Source of the DNA: Bacteroidota bacterium
GTDB lineage: Bacteria > Bacteroidota > Bacteroidia > Bacteroidales > TTA-H9
Direction: 5' to 3'
Length of the DNA stretch: 64,000 nucleotides
NCBI GenBank assembly: GCA_003250395.1
Contig: QKGM01000008.1
Span: 33,190 to 97,189, forward strand
Shown piece by piece: positions 1 through 10,500 of this stretch. A program made the translations under genes and the position numbers. Every line of letters starts with the position of its first letter. The first letter of the stretch is position 1. The notes beneath the pieces were generated by a model. It searched no databases and was not told the DNA's origin. It worked only from the letters and a program-made list of their open reading frames with translations.

Positions 1-103
1 TGATACCTGGTTTCGTTCGGAAATAAACAAATTACTAAAGGGATCCTGTTCCGGGCAAAGATATTTTAAACATAGAGAAATACAGATATTTCGGAACACG
101 GAA

Positions 104-1234
104 TCAACCTTCCATTAACCCTCTGCCAGTTTTGGTAATTTGTCCGGCAGCTTTCAGATCAGTTACCAGACGATCAAGTACACCATTCACAAACATTTTA
201 CTGTTAGGCGAGCTGTATATCTTGGTGAGTTCAATGTACTCGTTCATGGTAACTTTAATCGGAATAGAGTTAAACTCTGTAAGTTCGCACAGAGCCATCT
301 GAAGAATAAGGATGTCCATGATAGAGATGCGATCAGCTTCCCAGTTCTCGGCACGTTCTGCAATCTGTACCAGATAAGACTGACGGTTAACCAATACTTT
401 ACGGAACAGGCGAATGAGGTAATCGCGGTCATCATCCTGATGTGTAGAGTCGGTTTTCAGCATCGATGGTAAGGGTGCAAATTCATCCCATTCCGGAGTC
501 ATCTCCCGCAGGTAGCGGTCGGTAACATAGGCAGCCATGTAATAGTCACTTTCGTGGAACATGATTGATTCTTCACAGGTTACTTCCATTTCACCCTGGT
601 TATCGGCTACATAATGGTACATCCTGCCTATCACATCCTTGTCTATAAAACGGAACAGCTCATTGTTTTCAAACGATTCACTGCCGGTGATGGTAATAGT
701 CTCTGTCTGACTGTCGGTTGCCCAAAATATATTCTTTTCTTCGAAAAGAAACTGAACAACAGGCATCGGGAAAATGATGCTGTTGAAGAGCTGACGGACA
801 ACATCACGATGTTCGTTGAACCCTGGCTCAGGCGCTGACATGTATTTTTTGTAAAAATCAGCTTCCCGTAATTTGTTGTATATTTTTCTGATTACATCAT
901 CATGGTCACGCCACGAAATTTTCAACTGATCGATACTTCTGTTGATGGCTCTGTTAGCACGCAGGCTTCCAATGAACGGGTTCTCGATAAATCGAAGGTT
1001 GGGATTGAGGTCCTCGGCAGTGGGAAGGTGCTTTTGTTTCCCTTCATCAATTCTTTTCTCTGCAAAATCTACAACTTCAAAAAGCAGTGAAAAGTGGTGA
1101 ACAGTCAGTTCGAGAATCCGATCGATACTTTGGAGTAACTGGCGTTCTGCCTGATCCATACGATCGTTTTCTGATTGAATAAAGGCGTACAGAGATTGCA
1201 ACACCTTGATTCGGAGATGACGGCGACTAAGCAT
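104..1234 (-). CDS. nusB: Transcription antitermination protein NusB, long Bacteroidota form
   Basis: NusB binds boxA RNA with S10 (NusE) and supports antitermination on rRNA operons. The 376-residue product is more than twice the ~140 residues of the E. coli protein. The recognisable all-helical NusB fold occupies about residues 255-365 (RDYLIRLFRKVLVNR, then the conserved stretch around ILILQMALCEL and NEYIELTKIYSS, ending in VNGVLDRL). The N-terminal part, beginning MLSRRHLRIKVLQSLYAF, also carries the first NusB helix signature, so the family domain is interrupted by a long insertion, as known in Bacteroidota. It starts with ATG at 1234 and stands alone, divergent from parA across a 392 bp gap. 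Function is assigned from family resemblance; the role of the insertion is unknown. Confidence 0.93.
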   Translation of the reverse strand: MLSRRHLRIKVLQSLYAFIQSENDRMDQAERQLLQSIDRILELTVHHFSLLFEVVDFAEKRIDEGKQKHLPTAEDLNPNLRFIENPFIGSLRANRAINRSIDQLKISWRDHDDVIRKIYNKLREADFYKKYMSAPEPGFNEHRDVVRQLFNSIIFPMPVVQFLFEEKNIFWATDSQTETITITGSESFENNELFRFIDKDVIGRMYHYVADNQGEMEVTCEESIMFHESDYYMAAYVTDRYLREMTPEWDEFAPLPSMLKTDSTHQDDDRDYLIRLFRKVLVNRQSYLVQIAERAENWEADRISIMDILILQMALCELTEFNSIPIKVTMNEYIELTKIYSSPNSKMFVNGVLDRLVTDLKAAGQITKTGRGLMEG

Positions 1235-1626
1235 AAGCGACGAAGGAACGTTAATAAAATGGAGTGCAAAAGTAAGAAAATTACAGGTGCCCGGAGCTGT
1301 TTTACAATACGAACTCGACCGGAAAGGTGAAATTAATTTATGGATTTAGAGTATTGTTCTGGTTTCTAGTGTATTGAAATGCAAGAGAAGGATGTTATTT
1401 ACATTGTTTCCAAAGGAAGTTCCGGAAACCTGAATTTCATGGGTAAGTTTTCGGGAAGATCTTTCATCAAGCCTGAAATAATGATAGGAACCTGCTAAGG
1501 TTTAATGGAATCACGTATAATATGTTTGAAATTTGAGATTAAAGTGTTTGTTCTTTTTTTGTTATATGAATGAGGGCTGCTTTATAAAGTTGTACCTTTG
1601 TCCCGAAGTTACGATTAAACTGTTTT
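1235..1626. other. Intergenic region between nusB and parA
   Basis: This gap separates divergent nusB and parA. It contains a parA promoter-like motif (1593-1600) and a 39-codon plus-strand reading frame at 1379-1498 that cannot be confirmed as a gene. I see no RNA gene or parS site here. Confidence 0.6.
1593..1600 (+). promoter_or_regulatory. Promoter -7 element for parA (TACCTTTG)
   Basis: TACCTTTG matches the Bacteroidota -7 consensus TAnnTTTG and lies 27 bp before the parA ATG. A convincing -33 TTTG at the usual spacing was not seen, so this is a motif-based prediction. Confidence 0.55.
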
Positions 1627-2415
1627 ATGGGAAAAGTAATCGCTATTGCGAATCAAAAAGGCGGTGTCGGAAAAACCACCACTGCCATCAACCTGGGCGC
1701 CAGTCTGGCTGTTCTTGAATACCGTACACTCCTTGTGGATGCAGATCCTCAGGCTAATGCTACTTCTGGTGTGGGTTTTGATCCTAAAAACATCAAAACC
1801 AGTATCTATGAATGTATAATAGACAATGCCGATCCGAAACAGATAATTCTGCAGACCACCACCCCCAATCTTGACATTATTCCGGCACATATCGACCTCG
1901 TTGGTGCTGAAATTGAAATGATTGGCCTTCCCAACCGTGAGTTCATGATGAAGAAGGTGATTGATCAGGTGAAAGATGAGTACGACTTCGTGATTATTGA
2001 TTGTTCTCCTTCGCTGGGTTTGATTACTGTGAACTCGTTGACTGCTGCCGACTCGGTAATTGTACCAGTACAGTGCGAGTACTTTGCTTTGGAAGGATTG
2101 GGGAAATTACTGAATACCATAAAAATTGTTCAGTCAAGGTTGAATACAACCCTCGATATAGAAGGAATTCTTCTGACTATGTACGACAGCCGGCTTCGTC
2201 TTTCAAAGCAGGTGGTTGAAGAGGTGAAAACACACTTCCAGCAGATTGTCTTTGATACACTGATAACAAGAAATACCCGTTTGAGTGAGGCTCCAAGTTA
2301 TGGTGAAACTATCATCATGTTCGATGCCAACAGTACCGGGGCTATTAATCATCTGAATCTGGCACGCGAGATTCTTCAGAAAAATAATCTTGCCAATACA
2401 AAACAGCCGAACTAG
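1627..2415 (+). CDS. parA: Chromosome partitioning ATPase ParA/Soj
   Basis: ParA is a deviant-Walker ATPase that forms ATP-dependent dimers on the nucleoid and moves ParB-parS complexes during chromosome segregation. The 262-residue protein shows the deviant Walker A motif KGGVGKTT at residues 10-17, Walker A' DADPQANAT near residue 39-47, and Walker B VIIDCSPSLG near residue 120. Length and motifs are typical of chromosomal Soj. parB starts 4 bp after its stop, so the two are almost certainly cotranscribed from the TACCTTTG promoter 27 bp upstream of the ATG. No canonical parS was found in this window. Confidence 0.97.
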   Translation: MGKVIAIANQKGGVGKTTTAINLGASLAVLEYRTLLVDADPQANATSGVGFDPKNIKTSIYECIIDNADPKQIILQTTTPNLDIIPAHIDLVGAEIEMIGLPNREFMMKKVIDQVKDEYDFVIIDCSPSLGLITVNSLTAADSVIVPVQCEYFALEGLGKLLNTIKIVQSRLNTTLDIEGILLTMYDSRLRLSKQVVEEVKTHFQQIVFDTLITRNTRLSEAPSYGETIIMFDANSTGAINHLNLAREILQKNNLANTKQPN

Positions 2416-2419
2416 AACC

Positions 2420-3319
2420 ATGACATCGATGAAACCAAAAAAAAATGCACTTGGAAGAGGCTTAAGTGCCATCCTTGAAAGCCCCGAAACTGATATCACC
2501 TCGAAAGATATATCTGGTGAATTTGTAGTTGGTGCTGTTGCTTCAATTGAAATAGAAAAAATAGAAGCCAATCCCTTTCAACCCAGGAATGAGTTTGAAG
2601 AGCTCGCGCTGCAGGAACTCTGTGATTCAATCAAACAGCAGGGCATAATTCAGCCGGTCACGGTACGGAAGCTTGGATATGACAAGTATCAGCTTATTAG
2701 TGGTGAAAGACGTCTCAGGGCTTCAAAAATGGCCGGGTTAATTGAAATCCCCGCCTATATACGTATTGCTGATGATCAGCAAATGCTTGAAATGGCGTTG
2801 ATCGAAAATATCCATCGTGAAGACCTGAACGCGATCGAGATAGGTATCAGCTACCAGCGCCTGATGGAGGAGTGTAGCCTTTCTGTTAACGATATGGCAG
2901 AACGGATCGGGCAAAATCGTTCCACTATCACGAATTATATTCGCTTGTTGAAACTTCCTCCTGAAATTCAGGTAGCCATCCGCGACCGCCAGATCACTAT
3001 GGGGCATGCCCGCGCATTGATCACCGTCGAGAGTATGGAGCAGCAACTAATGCTGCTGCGTGATGTGATTGAAAAAGATTTGTCGGTTCGAGATATCGAG
3101 AGCAGAGTGAAGGAGATAAATCAACCAGCGTTGAGGGCATTTAAGCAACCAGTTGATAAATTGCTGCTTCCTGAAAAGTTTGTTGAGGCACGGAACAGAT
3201 TAAGTGAAAAAACTGGTACAAAAATTGAAATTAAACGAAATCAGCGTGGTAAAGGGGCTATAACCATCTCTTTCAGAAGTGACGATGAGTTTAATCGCAT
3301 TCTTTCACTATTTCAATGA
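2420..3319 (+). CDS. parB: ParB/Spo0J chromosome partitioning protein
   Basis: ParB binds parS, spreads as a CTP-dependent clamp and is the partner of ParA. The 299-residue product has the N-terminal ParA-contacting tail (KKNALGRGLSAIL), the CTP-binding ParB/Srx domain with GERRLRAS and ENIHREDLN motifs at about residues 100-140, the helix-turn-helix DNA-binding domain (ERIGQNRSTITNYIRLLKLP), and a short C-terminal dimerisation domain. An open frame runs further upstream into parA, but I place the start at the ATG four bases after the parA stop; a second ATG three codons later is also possible. Its stop overlaps the start of the DUF5683 gene. Confidence 0.95.
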   Translation: MTSMKPKKNALGRGLSAILESPETDITSKDISGEFVVGAVASIEIEKIEANPFQPRNEFEELALQELCDSIKQQGIIQPVTVRKLGYDKYQLISGERRLRASKMAGLIEIPAYIRIADDQQMLEMALIENIHREDLNAIEIGISYQRLMEECSLSVNDMAERIGQNRSTITNYIRLLKLPPEIQVAIRDRQITMGHARALITVESMEQQLMLLRDVIEKDLSVRDIESRVKEINQPALRAFKQPVDKLLLPEKFVEARNRLSEKTGTKIEIKRNQRGKGAITISFRSDDEFNRILSLFQ

Positions 3320-4008
3320 CCGTCAAGCGTTGTATTCCTTTCTTTGTTTCTGTCCTGATGATGATTGCTGGCTCAGTGACTGCACAGGTTACTGAAGTTG
3401 TAAAAGGTGATTCCTCAGCAGGAAACAGCGGGGTAGCCCCGGTGGTGGTTCAGGATACCAGTACTTTGTCCTCAGTTGTAATTAAACGTAAAAGGACGGG
3501 TTCGGGAACGGGGGATACAACAGTAGTCAAGGTACATTCACCCAAACGTGCAACCCTCTATTCTATGGTTTTGCCTGGATTGGGGCAGGCCTATAACAGA
3601 AAGTACTGGAAGATACCTGTTATTTATACGGGTATTGGCGGACTATTATACATGGGTATACAGAATGGCAATGAGTATCAGAAGTGGCATGAGGCATACC
3701 TTTATAAGGTTAATCAGTATACCTATCCCATTAACAATGAGCTTATAGATAAATATGATGCAGCGCAGCTCAAGAGCCAAAGCGATTATTACCGACGTAA
3801 TATGGAGCTTACCTATATTCTAGGTTCACTGCTTTATATACTCAATTTGGTTGATGCTACCGTTGATGCCCACCTGTTTAACTACGACATTTCTGATGAT
3901 CTCTCTTTACGTTTTATTCAGACTCCACAGGAGCAACAGGTACTGACACCCCACTTTACACAGCCGCTTCCACCGGTTCAGGGTCTGACTTTCACCTGGC
4001 GCTTCTGA
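3316..4008 (+). CDS. DUF5683 membrane protein in the parAB operon
   Basis: The 230-residue product has an N-terminal signal peptide (residues ~1-23, ending TAQ) and a DUF5683 domain recognisable by SMVLPGLGQAYNRKYWKIP at ~78-96, followed by two hydrophobic helices (PVIYTGIGGLLYMGI and ELTYILGSLLYILNLVDATVDAHLF). The ATG overlaps the parB stop as ATGA, so it is translationally coupled. DUF5683 proteins commonly follow parAB in Bacteroidota; no biochemical function is known to me. The central segment (~25-65) is low complexity and probably disordered. Confidence 0.85.
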   Translation: MTVKRCIPFFVSVLMMIAGSVTAQVTEVVKGDSSAGNSGVAPVVVQDTSTLSSVVIKRKRTGSGTGDTTVVKVHSPKRATLYSMVLPGLGQAYNRKYWKIPVIYTGIGGLLYMGIQNGNEYQKWHEAYLYKVNQYTYPINNELIDKYDAAQLKSQSDYYRRNMELTYILGSLLYILNLVDATVDAHLFNYDISDDLSLRFIQTPQEQQVLTPHFTQPLPPVQGLTFTWRF

Positions 4009-4036
4009 ACTATCATCGTTTATCATTTTCAAGTTT

Positions 4037-5932
4037 ATGAATCTTCTGCTGGCCGAAAATCTGACACATACCGTCGGAGAGAAAACATTATTCCGAAACA
4101 TTACCTTTGGTATTGACCAGGGACAGAAAACCGCATTGATTGCACGAAATGGAACCGGAAAAACGACGCTGCTTAATCTGCTTGCCGGATTGGAGTCTCC
4201 GGATGAAGGGCTGGTATCAAAACGTAATGGGCTTCGGATGGCCTACTTGTCTCAGAATCCTCCTATTCCTGCGGGCATAACAGTTGCAGAATATCTGTTT
4301 TCAGGAGATCACCCCGCAACAGCAGCCATGCAACGATATGAGATTTGCTTAGAACTCTACCGTAAAGAGCATACACCAGAAACTGAAAAAGCACTCGAAG
4401 AGGCCACTACGCTGATGGATATTAATCAGGCCTGGGACTTCGAAAGCAGGGCAAGGGAGGTTGCAGACAGGTTAGGAATCACTCAGTTTGATCAATTGGC
4501 TGATAATCTTTCCGGGGGGCAACGAAAGAAGATTGCACTGGCAGCTGTTTTGTTGGCAGAAGCTGAATTCCTGATCCTGGATGAACCAACCAATCATCTC
4601 GATATCGAAATGACCCAGTGGCTTGAGAATTTCCTGACACGTGAAAAAATGACAATTTTGGTTGTCACCCATGATCGCTATTTTCTTGATGCTGTCTGTA
4701 ATGATTTAATAGAACTGGATGGTGGGAGGATATACCGATATAAAGGTGGATATAGTGAATATCTTGTCCGGCGTGAAGAACGGATGGCATTAGATGCTGC
4801 ATGGCGTGAAAAGGCATTGAATCTTTATCGGACAGAATTGGAATGGATGCGCAGAATGCCACAGGCACGAGCCACAAAAGCACGTTCGCGTGAAGATGCT
4901 TTTTATGATCTGGAAGAGAAGTTACAGCGTCAGGGCGACAAGCATTCCGACAAGGGGTTCGCTGTCAATATGCAGCGTATGGGGCGCAAGATATTGGAAA
5001 TGAATAGTGTGAGTAAGTCTTTTGGTGATCTTGTAATTCTCGATAGATTCTCTTATACCTTTAAACGCGGGGATAAAATTGGTGTTGTTGGTCGTAATGG
5101 GGCCGGTAAAACAACTTTGTTGAGAATGATCATGGGGAAACTGGCTCAGGACAGTGGAACAATAGAAGCTGGAGAAACTGTTGCTTTCGGTTATTTTGAA
5201 CAGGATGGTTTGAAGTTTCCTTCGCATGAAAGAGTCATTGATCTCGTGAAGGCTATAGCCGAGGAGGTGAAAACCATTGATGGATCAATGGCGGCTCCTC
5301 AGTTTTTGAATTATTTCGGATTCGGTTATGATGTTCAATATGCACCATACTCGCAGTTAAGCGGAGGAGAGCGCAGAAAACTCAGCCTGCTGATTACCCT
5401 CATGCAGAATCCTAATTTTTTGATCCTTGATGAGCCGACAAATGATCTCGATATTCAGACACTGAATTTACTTGAAGATTTTCTTTTAGGGTTTCAAGGT
5501 TGCGTTTTGGTAGTATCGCATGATCGTTATTTTCTGGATCGCGTGGCTGATCACCTTTTTGTTCTTGACGGAGAAGGCGCTCTTAAGGATTTTCCTGGTA
5601 ATTATAGTGGATACCGTGAATGGAAAAGGGAGCAGGAGCGGTTGGCTGCTGAAGAACTGAAAACTCAATTAAAAAAATCTGAGACAGGTGCAGTTCGTCA
5701 GGTGCGGCAAGTTAGTAAACCAACCTGGGCTGAGAAGAAAGAGTATGAACAGCTTACTGTTGATATTGCGCGTTTGGAAAAGAGAAAACAAGAATTGTCG
5801 GAATGGATGAATAATGGAACCGGTTCGCCTGATGAGTTGACAGAATGGTCTATGATTTATGGAGAGATTACTGCCGAGTTAGATGTATATGAACTGCGTT
5901 GGTTAGAATTGGATGAGAAGATATCGGGATAA
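4037..5932 (+). CDS. ABC-F family ATPase, Uup-like
   Basis: ABC-F proteins are soluble twin ATPases that act on the ribosome, resolving stalled or misfolded states, rather than in transport. In this 631-residue protein the first domain has Walker A ARNGTGKTT (36-44), signature LSGGQ (158-162), Walker B LILDEPTNHLD (179-189) and H-loop THDRYFLD; the second has GRNGAGKTT (352-360), LSGGE (441-445), LILDEPTNDLD (462-472) and SHDRYFLD. A charged linker (~250-310) and a C-terminal coiled coil (~565-630) place it near Uup rather than EttA or antibiotic-resistance ABC-F proteins. No transmembrane segments occur. The gene sits 28 bp after the DUF5683 gene and ends before a strong terminator. Confidence 0.93.
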   Translation: MNLLLAENLTHTVGEKTLFRNITFGIDQGQKTALIARNGTGKTTLLNLLAGLESPDEGLVSKRNGLRMAYLSQNPPIPAGITVAEYLFSGDHPATAAMQRYEICLELYRKEHTPETEKALEEATTLMDINQAWDFESRAREVADRLGITQFDQLADNLSGGQRKKIALAAVLLAEAEFLILDEPTNHLDIEMTQWLENFLTREKMTILVVTHDRYFLDAVCNDLIELDGGRIYRYKGGYSEYLVRREERMALDAAWREKALNLYRTELEWMRRMPQARATKARSREDAFYDLEEKLQRQGDKHSDKGFAVNMQRMGRKILEMNSVSKSFGDLVILDRFSYTFKRGDKIGVVGRNGAGKTTLLRMIMGKLAQDSGTIEAGETVAFGYFEQDGLKFPSHERVIDLVKAIAEEVKTIDGSMAAPQFLNYFGFGYDVQYAPYSQLSGGERRKLSLLITLMQNPNFLILDEPTNDLDIQTLNLLEDFLLGFQGCVLVVSHDRYFLDRVADHLFVLDGEGALKDFPGNYSGYREWKREQERLAAEELKTQLKKSETGAVRQVRQVSKPTWAEKKEYEQLTVDIARLEKRKQELSEWMNNGTGSPDELTEWSMIYGEITAELDVYELRWLELDEKISG

Positions 5933-6169
5933 AGAGATTCAGTACTTTTTTGATGATGTTCTACCGGGCAAAAAACTATTATTTATTCCCCGGCTGATAT
6001 ACAACATAGTTTTAATTATAGCCGGGACACTTTTCACGGATATAGGTGTTTATTAAATCTTGGAATTAATAAACTGGTGTGTGGTTATTAACAGCTTTAA
6101 CTAGTCAGTTTAAGGATTAATTATGCCTGAAGTGTGTTTTCCCGGAATGTGATATAAATAGAACGTACA

Positions 6170-6208
6170 ATAAAAAAGGCCGCTAAATTGAATTGCGGCC
6201 TTTTTTAT
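6170..6208. terminator. Bidirectional terminator between ABC-F gene and porV
   Basis: A perfect 12 bp stem, AAAAAAGGCCGC (6172-6183) pairing with GCGGCCTTTTTT (6195-6206), has an 11-base loop and A/T runs on both sides. It lies between the convergent ABC-F and porV genes and can serve both. Confidence 0.88.
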
Positions 6209-6228
6209 TGTATCCGGGGATACAACTT

Positions 6229-7431
6229 TTATTTTGATTCTTGAGCTTTAAAAGCATCCATATCGAATGTGAGACTGAAACGCAGAGTATTGTCGAGAGG
6301 ATTACGTTGATCAGTACTTACAAGATATGAGAAATCAAGTCCGAATACATTGTAGCGTAATCCAGCACCGAAAGTAAAAAATTTGCGATCACCTTTTTCG
6401 GCACTTTCATGATGATAACCACCTCTGATAGCAAATTGTTTATTATACCAGTATTCAACACCGAGAGCCCAGGTAATTTCTTTCAACTCTTCACTGAAAC
6501 CATCAGGAGCATCGTAAAATGACTGCAACATTCCCTGAAAAACAGAAACATTGTCATCCATTCCCCTAAGGATAGGAGTTTTGTTATTAACAGTTGTCCC
6601 TGTATCATAAATAGGAGGTGTTGGGACAAGTAATTTGGTGAATTCAACTGTTCCGGTAATCGAATTATAGGAGTCGATGTTGTAAGTGAAAGCAGGGCCA
6701 ATACGTAACTGGGTGGGGATAAAGTCTTTTTCGACATCGCTGGTATAGCTTATCTTTTCACCAATATTGGCAATGTTGACACCGAGAGCAAACTGTCCTG
6801 ACTGTCCTGATGAAAAGTCAATTGGTTTACGGTAATAAATAGAAACATCAGCGGCAATGGATGTTCCGGCATGAGTTTCTACATTTCCTGATCCTACAGA
6901 TTGACCCTGAGTCAGATTAGAGTAAATGAACTTTGCTGAAACGGCACCAGAAAGATGTTCTGTAAACAACCGTGAGTAAGTTCCCTGAATAGAGAATTCG
7001 TTGGGTTTGTAAATTCCTTTATTGTGTCCTTCTACGTCAGTAAATTGAATTTCCCCGAGAGAGAAATATCTTAATGATCCGGCAATGGTCTGACGTTTAT
7101 CTATTTTGTAATAACCAGTCAGATAACCTAGTCCGATGTCATCGACGAGTTCTTTTAACCAGGGGCTGTAAGAGACCGAAAAACCCATTTGTTTGTCAAT
7201 AAATGCATATTTTGCCGGGTTCCAATGCATAGAGTTTACATCGGGATCAGTAGCTACACCGGTTTCACCCATTGAGCCACCTCGGGCATCAGGTGCAATC
7301 AGCATGAAAGGTACTGCAGTGGTTATGGCCAGGGGGCGATAAACATTCGATTCCTGGGCCCGGACCATTTGGCTGTTCAGGGAAAGACCGGCTATCAGAG
7401 CCAATGAGAGAAATTTCAGTTTGAAACGCAT
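6229..7431 (-). CDS. porV: T9SS outer-membrane protein PorV (LptO)
   Basis: PorV is a FadL-like outer-membrane barrel that shuttles T9SS cargo from the SprA translocon to the PorU attachment complex. The 400-residue protein has a signal peptide (cleavage near VRAQ, residue ~26), then the conserved AVPFMLIAPDARGGSMGETGVAT region and the NSMHWNPAKYAF motif, and ends in an aromatic beta strand typical of outer-membrane barrels. It lies 132 bp downstream of porU on the same strand and has its own TAGTTTTG -7 motif, so it may be expressed both with porU and alone. The porV-porU order matches the arrangement known near gldJ in Flavobacterium johnsoniae. Confidence 0.93.
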   Translation of the reverse strand: MRFKLKFLSLALIAGLSLNSQMVRAQESNVYRPLAITTAVPFMLIAPDARGGSMGETGVATDPDVNSMHWNPAKYAFIDKQMGFSVSYSPWLKELVDDIGLGYLTGYYKIDKRQTIAGSLRYFSLGEIQFTDVEGHNKGIYKPNEFSIQGTYSRLFTEHLSGAVSAKFIYSNLTQGQSVGSGNVETHAGTSIAADVSIYYRKPIDFSSGQSGQFALGVNIANIGEKISYTSDVEKDFIPTQLRIGPAFTYNIDSYNSITGTVEFTKLLVPTPPIYDTGTTVNNKTPILRGMDDNVSVFQGMLQSFYDAPDGFSEELKEITWALGVEYWYNKQFAIRGGYHHESAEKGDRKFFTFGAGLRYNVFGLDFSYLVSTDQRNPLDNTLRFSLTFDMDAFKAQESK

Positions 7432-7500
7432 AGGATTATTTGTTTTCCTCTTAGAGATGTGTTTGTACGGTTATTAACGTAGTGATTTCAAAAAAGTATG

Positions 7501-7508
7501 CAAAACTA
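7501..7508 (-). promoter_or_regulatory. Promoter -7 element for porV (TAGTTTTG on minus strand)
   Basis: The minus strand reads TAGTTTTG, matching TAnnTTTG, about 70 bp before the porV ATG. It is a consensus-based prediction. Confidence 0.45.
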
Positions 7509-7563
7509 AGGAATAATTTGAAAAAATCGTTTTTAACAGTGATATTCACTCTTTAAGATGGGG

Positions 7564-10500
7564 TTAAGGTGTAATAGCTTTAATGAGTTTAAATCCTGTA
7601 GAAACAGAATTGCCTTCTTTGTCAATCAGTATGATACGTGCTGGATATACACCAAAGGGCAGCAGTGCATTGGAATTGTTTTTTCCATTCCAGGTTATAC
7701 TAACGACCTTTCCGTTAATGGACTGCGGCGAAGTTGAGTTAGAGTATACAAGTCTGCCTGATAGATCATATACCTGCAATGTGGCGTTAATTTCAGTATC
7801 GTTACTGGTAACATTGAAACTAATTGTAGTTGATTCAGTGAATGGATTGGGCCTAACTGTCATGTCAGAAACAGAAATCCCGGAAGAAGTCTCACCAACA
7901 TAAAAACTTAGGGTAATGGAGGCAGCATTATTATTAATATCGAAGGCTCTGAGTACAAGAGTATGAGCTCCACTGCTTAAAGAAGGGAGCATAATGCTGA
8001 GATTTCCTGAACGTGAGTCATCGATGGTAGGTTGAAAATAGTTGTTCAGTATGATTGTTTCAGAAGATTCATTGTCGATTACAGCAGTTATATCATGGCC
8101 AAAACCTAAGCCAGAAAAATTTATACCTAGATTGTCACTTATTTCAGCTATCAGCAATGGTGTTTCACTGACTTTGTCTCCATTTTTGAATGTACGATTC
8201 TCAAGCCAGGCTTTAATAACCGGAGGTTGGTCATCCGCCAGGCCCTGAGTATCTGAGCCTTCGAAGAATAGCCCTTTTTCATACCCGGTAGCATCCACCG
8301 TCGAATCGGTTGCGTAGAGGCTTAATAGTGGGTAACCACCAGCCATTTGCATGTCACGGGGAGCTATGAATGAGAAGTTAAATTTTCCATTCTCAACCGA
8401 AGCTCTTCCGTTGAGTAGCTGCTGGTTTGTCACCGGGAAGGTAAAGGGTTTGGACTTAGGATCGTTGACAAGGGTTGTAACATTCATTGGCTTATCGAAA
8501 AGCTTGTAGGAGAGTGTACCATTAAAATCATTGAGCAGACTGGCTGAAGCCGATATTACTACTCCTTCAATATGAATTTCTGACAGGGCTTTGAGCGTAC
8601 TTTGGAAATCATTAACTTGTGTTCCGTTTACTTTAGTTATACGGATTCGATTTACAGGGTAACTTGGTTTTAATGCCGGATCACCCAATAATGTAATATT
8701 GCGCATCTTTGTGTCGTTGTCATTGGCATTTTTTGACAACCTAATAATGTCACCGAATGTATAATCATTTGGTCTTCCGTTGGCAAACCAAATCAGGTAG
8801 AGCGATTCGTTCAGATAGAAGTTGATGGTCGAGTATGCCAGTCTGGTAGTTGTAATAAGTCCAATGCCGCCTCCATTAGGGTTTAGTAGGACTCTTTCTC
8901 CTGCTGAGAGAAGTCCGGGATCATCGAATCGACTAAATTCACAAGTGGCTGTAATGAACAGTGGTAATCCGTTAAAGTTTTCCCAGGCTTCAATATCCGG
9001 GATCTCAAGAACTTTTTCTTCACTCCATCCCAACTCCCCACCGTGTCCTGTGTAATTTACGATTTGACAACCATGATTAACATACTGATTAAGTGATGAC
9101 TTCGCTCCCGGGTATCTGTTACCTGAAGGTGTTGATGTCTGAACAAAGGCATCGAGATATACTTTATTTATTACCTGACCCGGTAGTAAGGTATCAACAG
9201 CCATTGCTAATTTGTGGGATTGAATGATATGGGTGTTACTGTCTTCATCATCAGCCACAAAAGTAAACTGGTTGCGCCAGTCACCGAAGGTCTCAGGTTG
9301 TTGAGTGAGATAATATTCAATTTTATCAACCACAGTTTTACTTTGGCGAAGCGTTGATACAGGAAATCTTCCAATCCCTATGTCGAGTGTCCCGTTAGCA
9401 GAATTACCTTCTCCATAATCCAGTACGCCAAAGAAATCATCAGTTACATAGCTTGCACCAAGGTTGAATGATTCAATCGATTCGTATGCCGGGATGAGAT
9501 TCTGGTTGTTGGGAATTCGGTTGAGCGGATCATAACTTCCATCTCCAAAAAGCAAGAGATATTTTGGTGCACTTCCGTTTGAAAGTCCACGATCGTATAG
9601 CATCCGCATAAAGCCTCTGATGGCCATTGGGTCTGCAATCCCCCCTCCAAATTCATTGATTATCTGTTGAATAGATATTATGTGGCAGGTGAGATGGCTG
9701 TAATTGCGATGCAGGTCAGCCAGACGTTCAGCTTCACTAATAAGTGAATCAGGGGCAATAATGATGTAGTCGGCGGGTTGGAGTGAGTGAAGGTTTTGAT
9801 TTGGTACGGACTGATCGAATTCAGGAGTTAATTCGTCTCCATCTTCAAAAACAACGAAGCGGTGAAAAGTTGAAGTATTCATTCTGACACGGCCTAAATT
9901 CAGGTCATTGTCGAAGACGTAATTACACTTGAAAGTGGAGTCAGAATTAGTAACATCCCAGATATGTTGACTGCCTGTCAGGTTGGAAAATATCATTTCC
10001 GGTGTTATTAAAGATTCACGCTCCGGACCATAAAAAACAGGCATTTGTCCATCAGTATATTGAAGCTTACGAACTAATTGAAGTGAAAAATACTCAAGGT
10101 AACCAACTGGATTTGAACCAACCATATCATACCAGATTGAAACGTTGATGTTGTCTGAAGAAGGGAAGAAACCCTGCGACTTTGTAGTTTTTGTTGCAGT
10201 GTTATAAATAAGCTCATTACCTGTCAGTTTCCTGATCGAGGCTTTGATTAGTTGTGACCCATTTACACCTGCGTAGAAGTAACTGGCCATATTTGACCAA
10301 CCAGCAACGGAGATTTCAAGCGAAGCAGCTGACGTCGATACAATATTTGGGAAATTCATAACAAAATGATGGGGTTCGGTGCTTCTAAATGGTACCTTGC
10401 TAACCCAAATTCGTCCTGTTCTGCTAACCGATACGCTGTCGGGTTTAAAATATTGGAAATCCGGGAAAGTCGTAACCTGATGTGTAGGGCTGTTCGTTAC

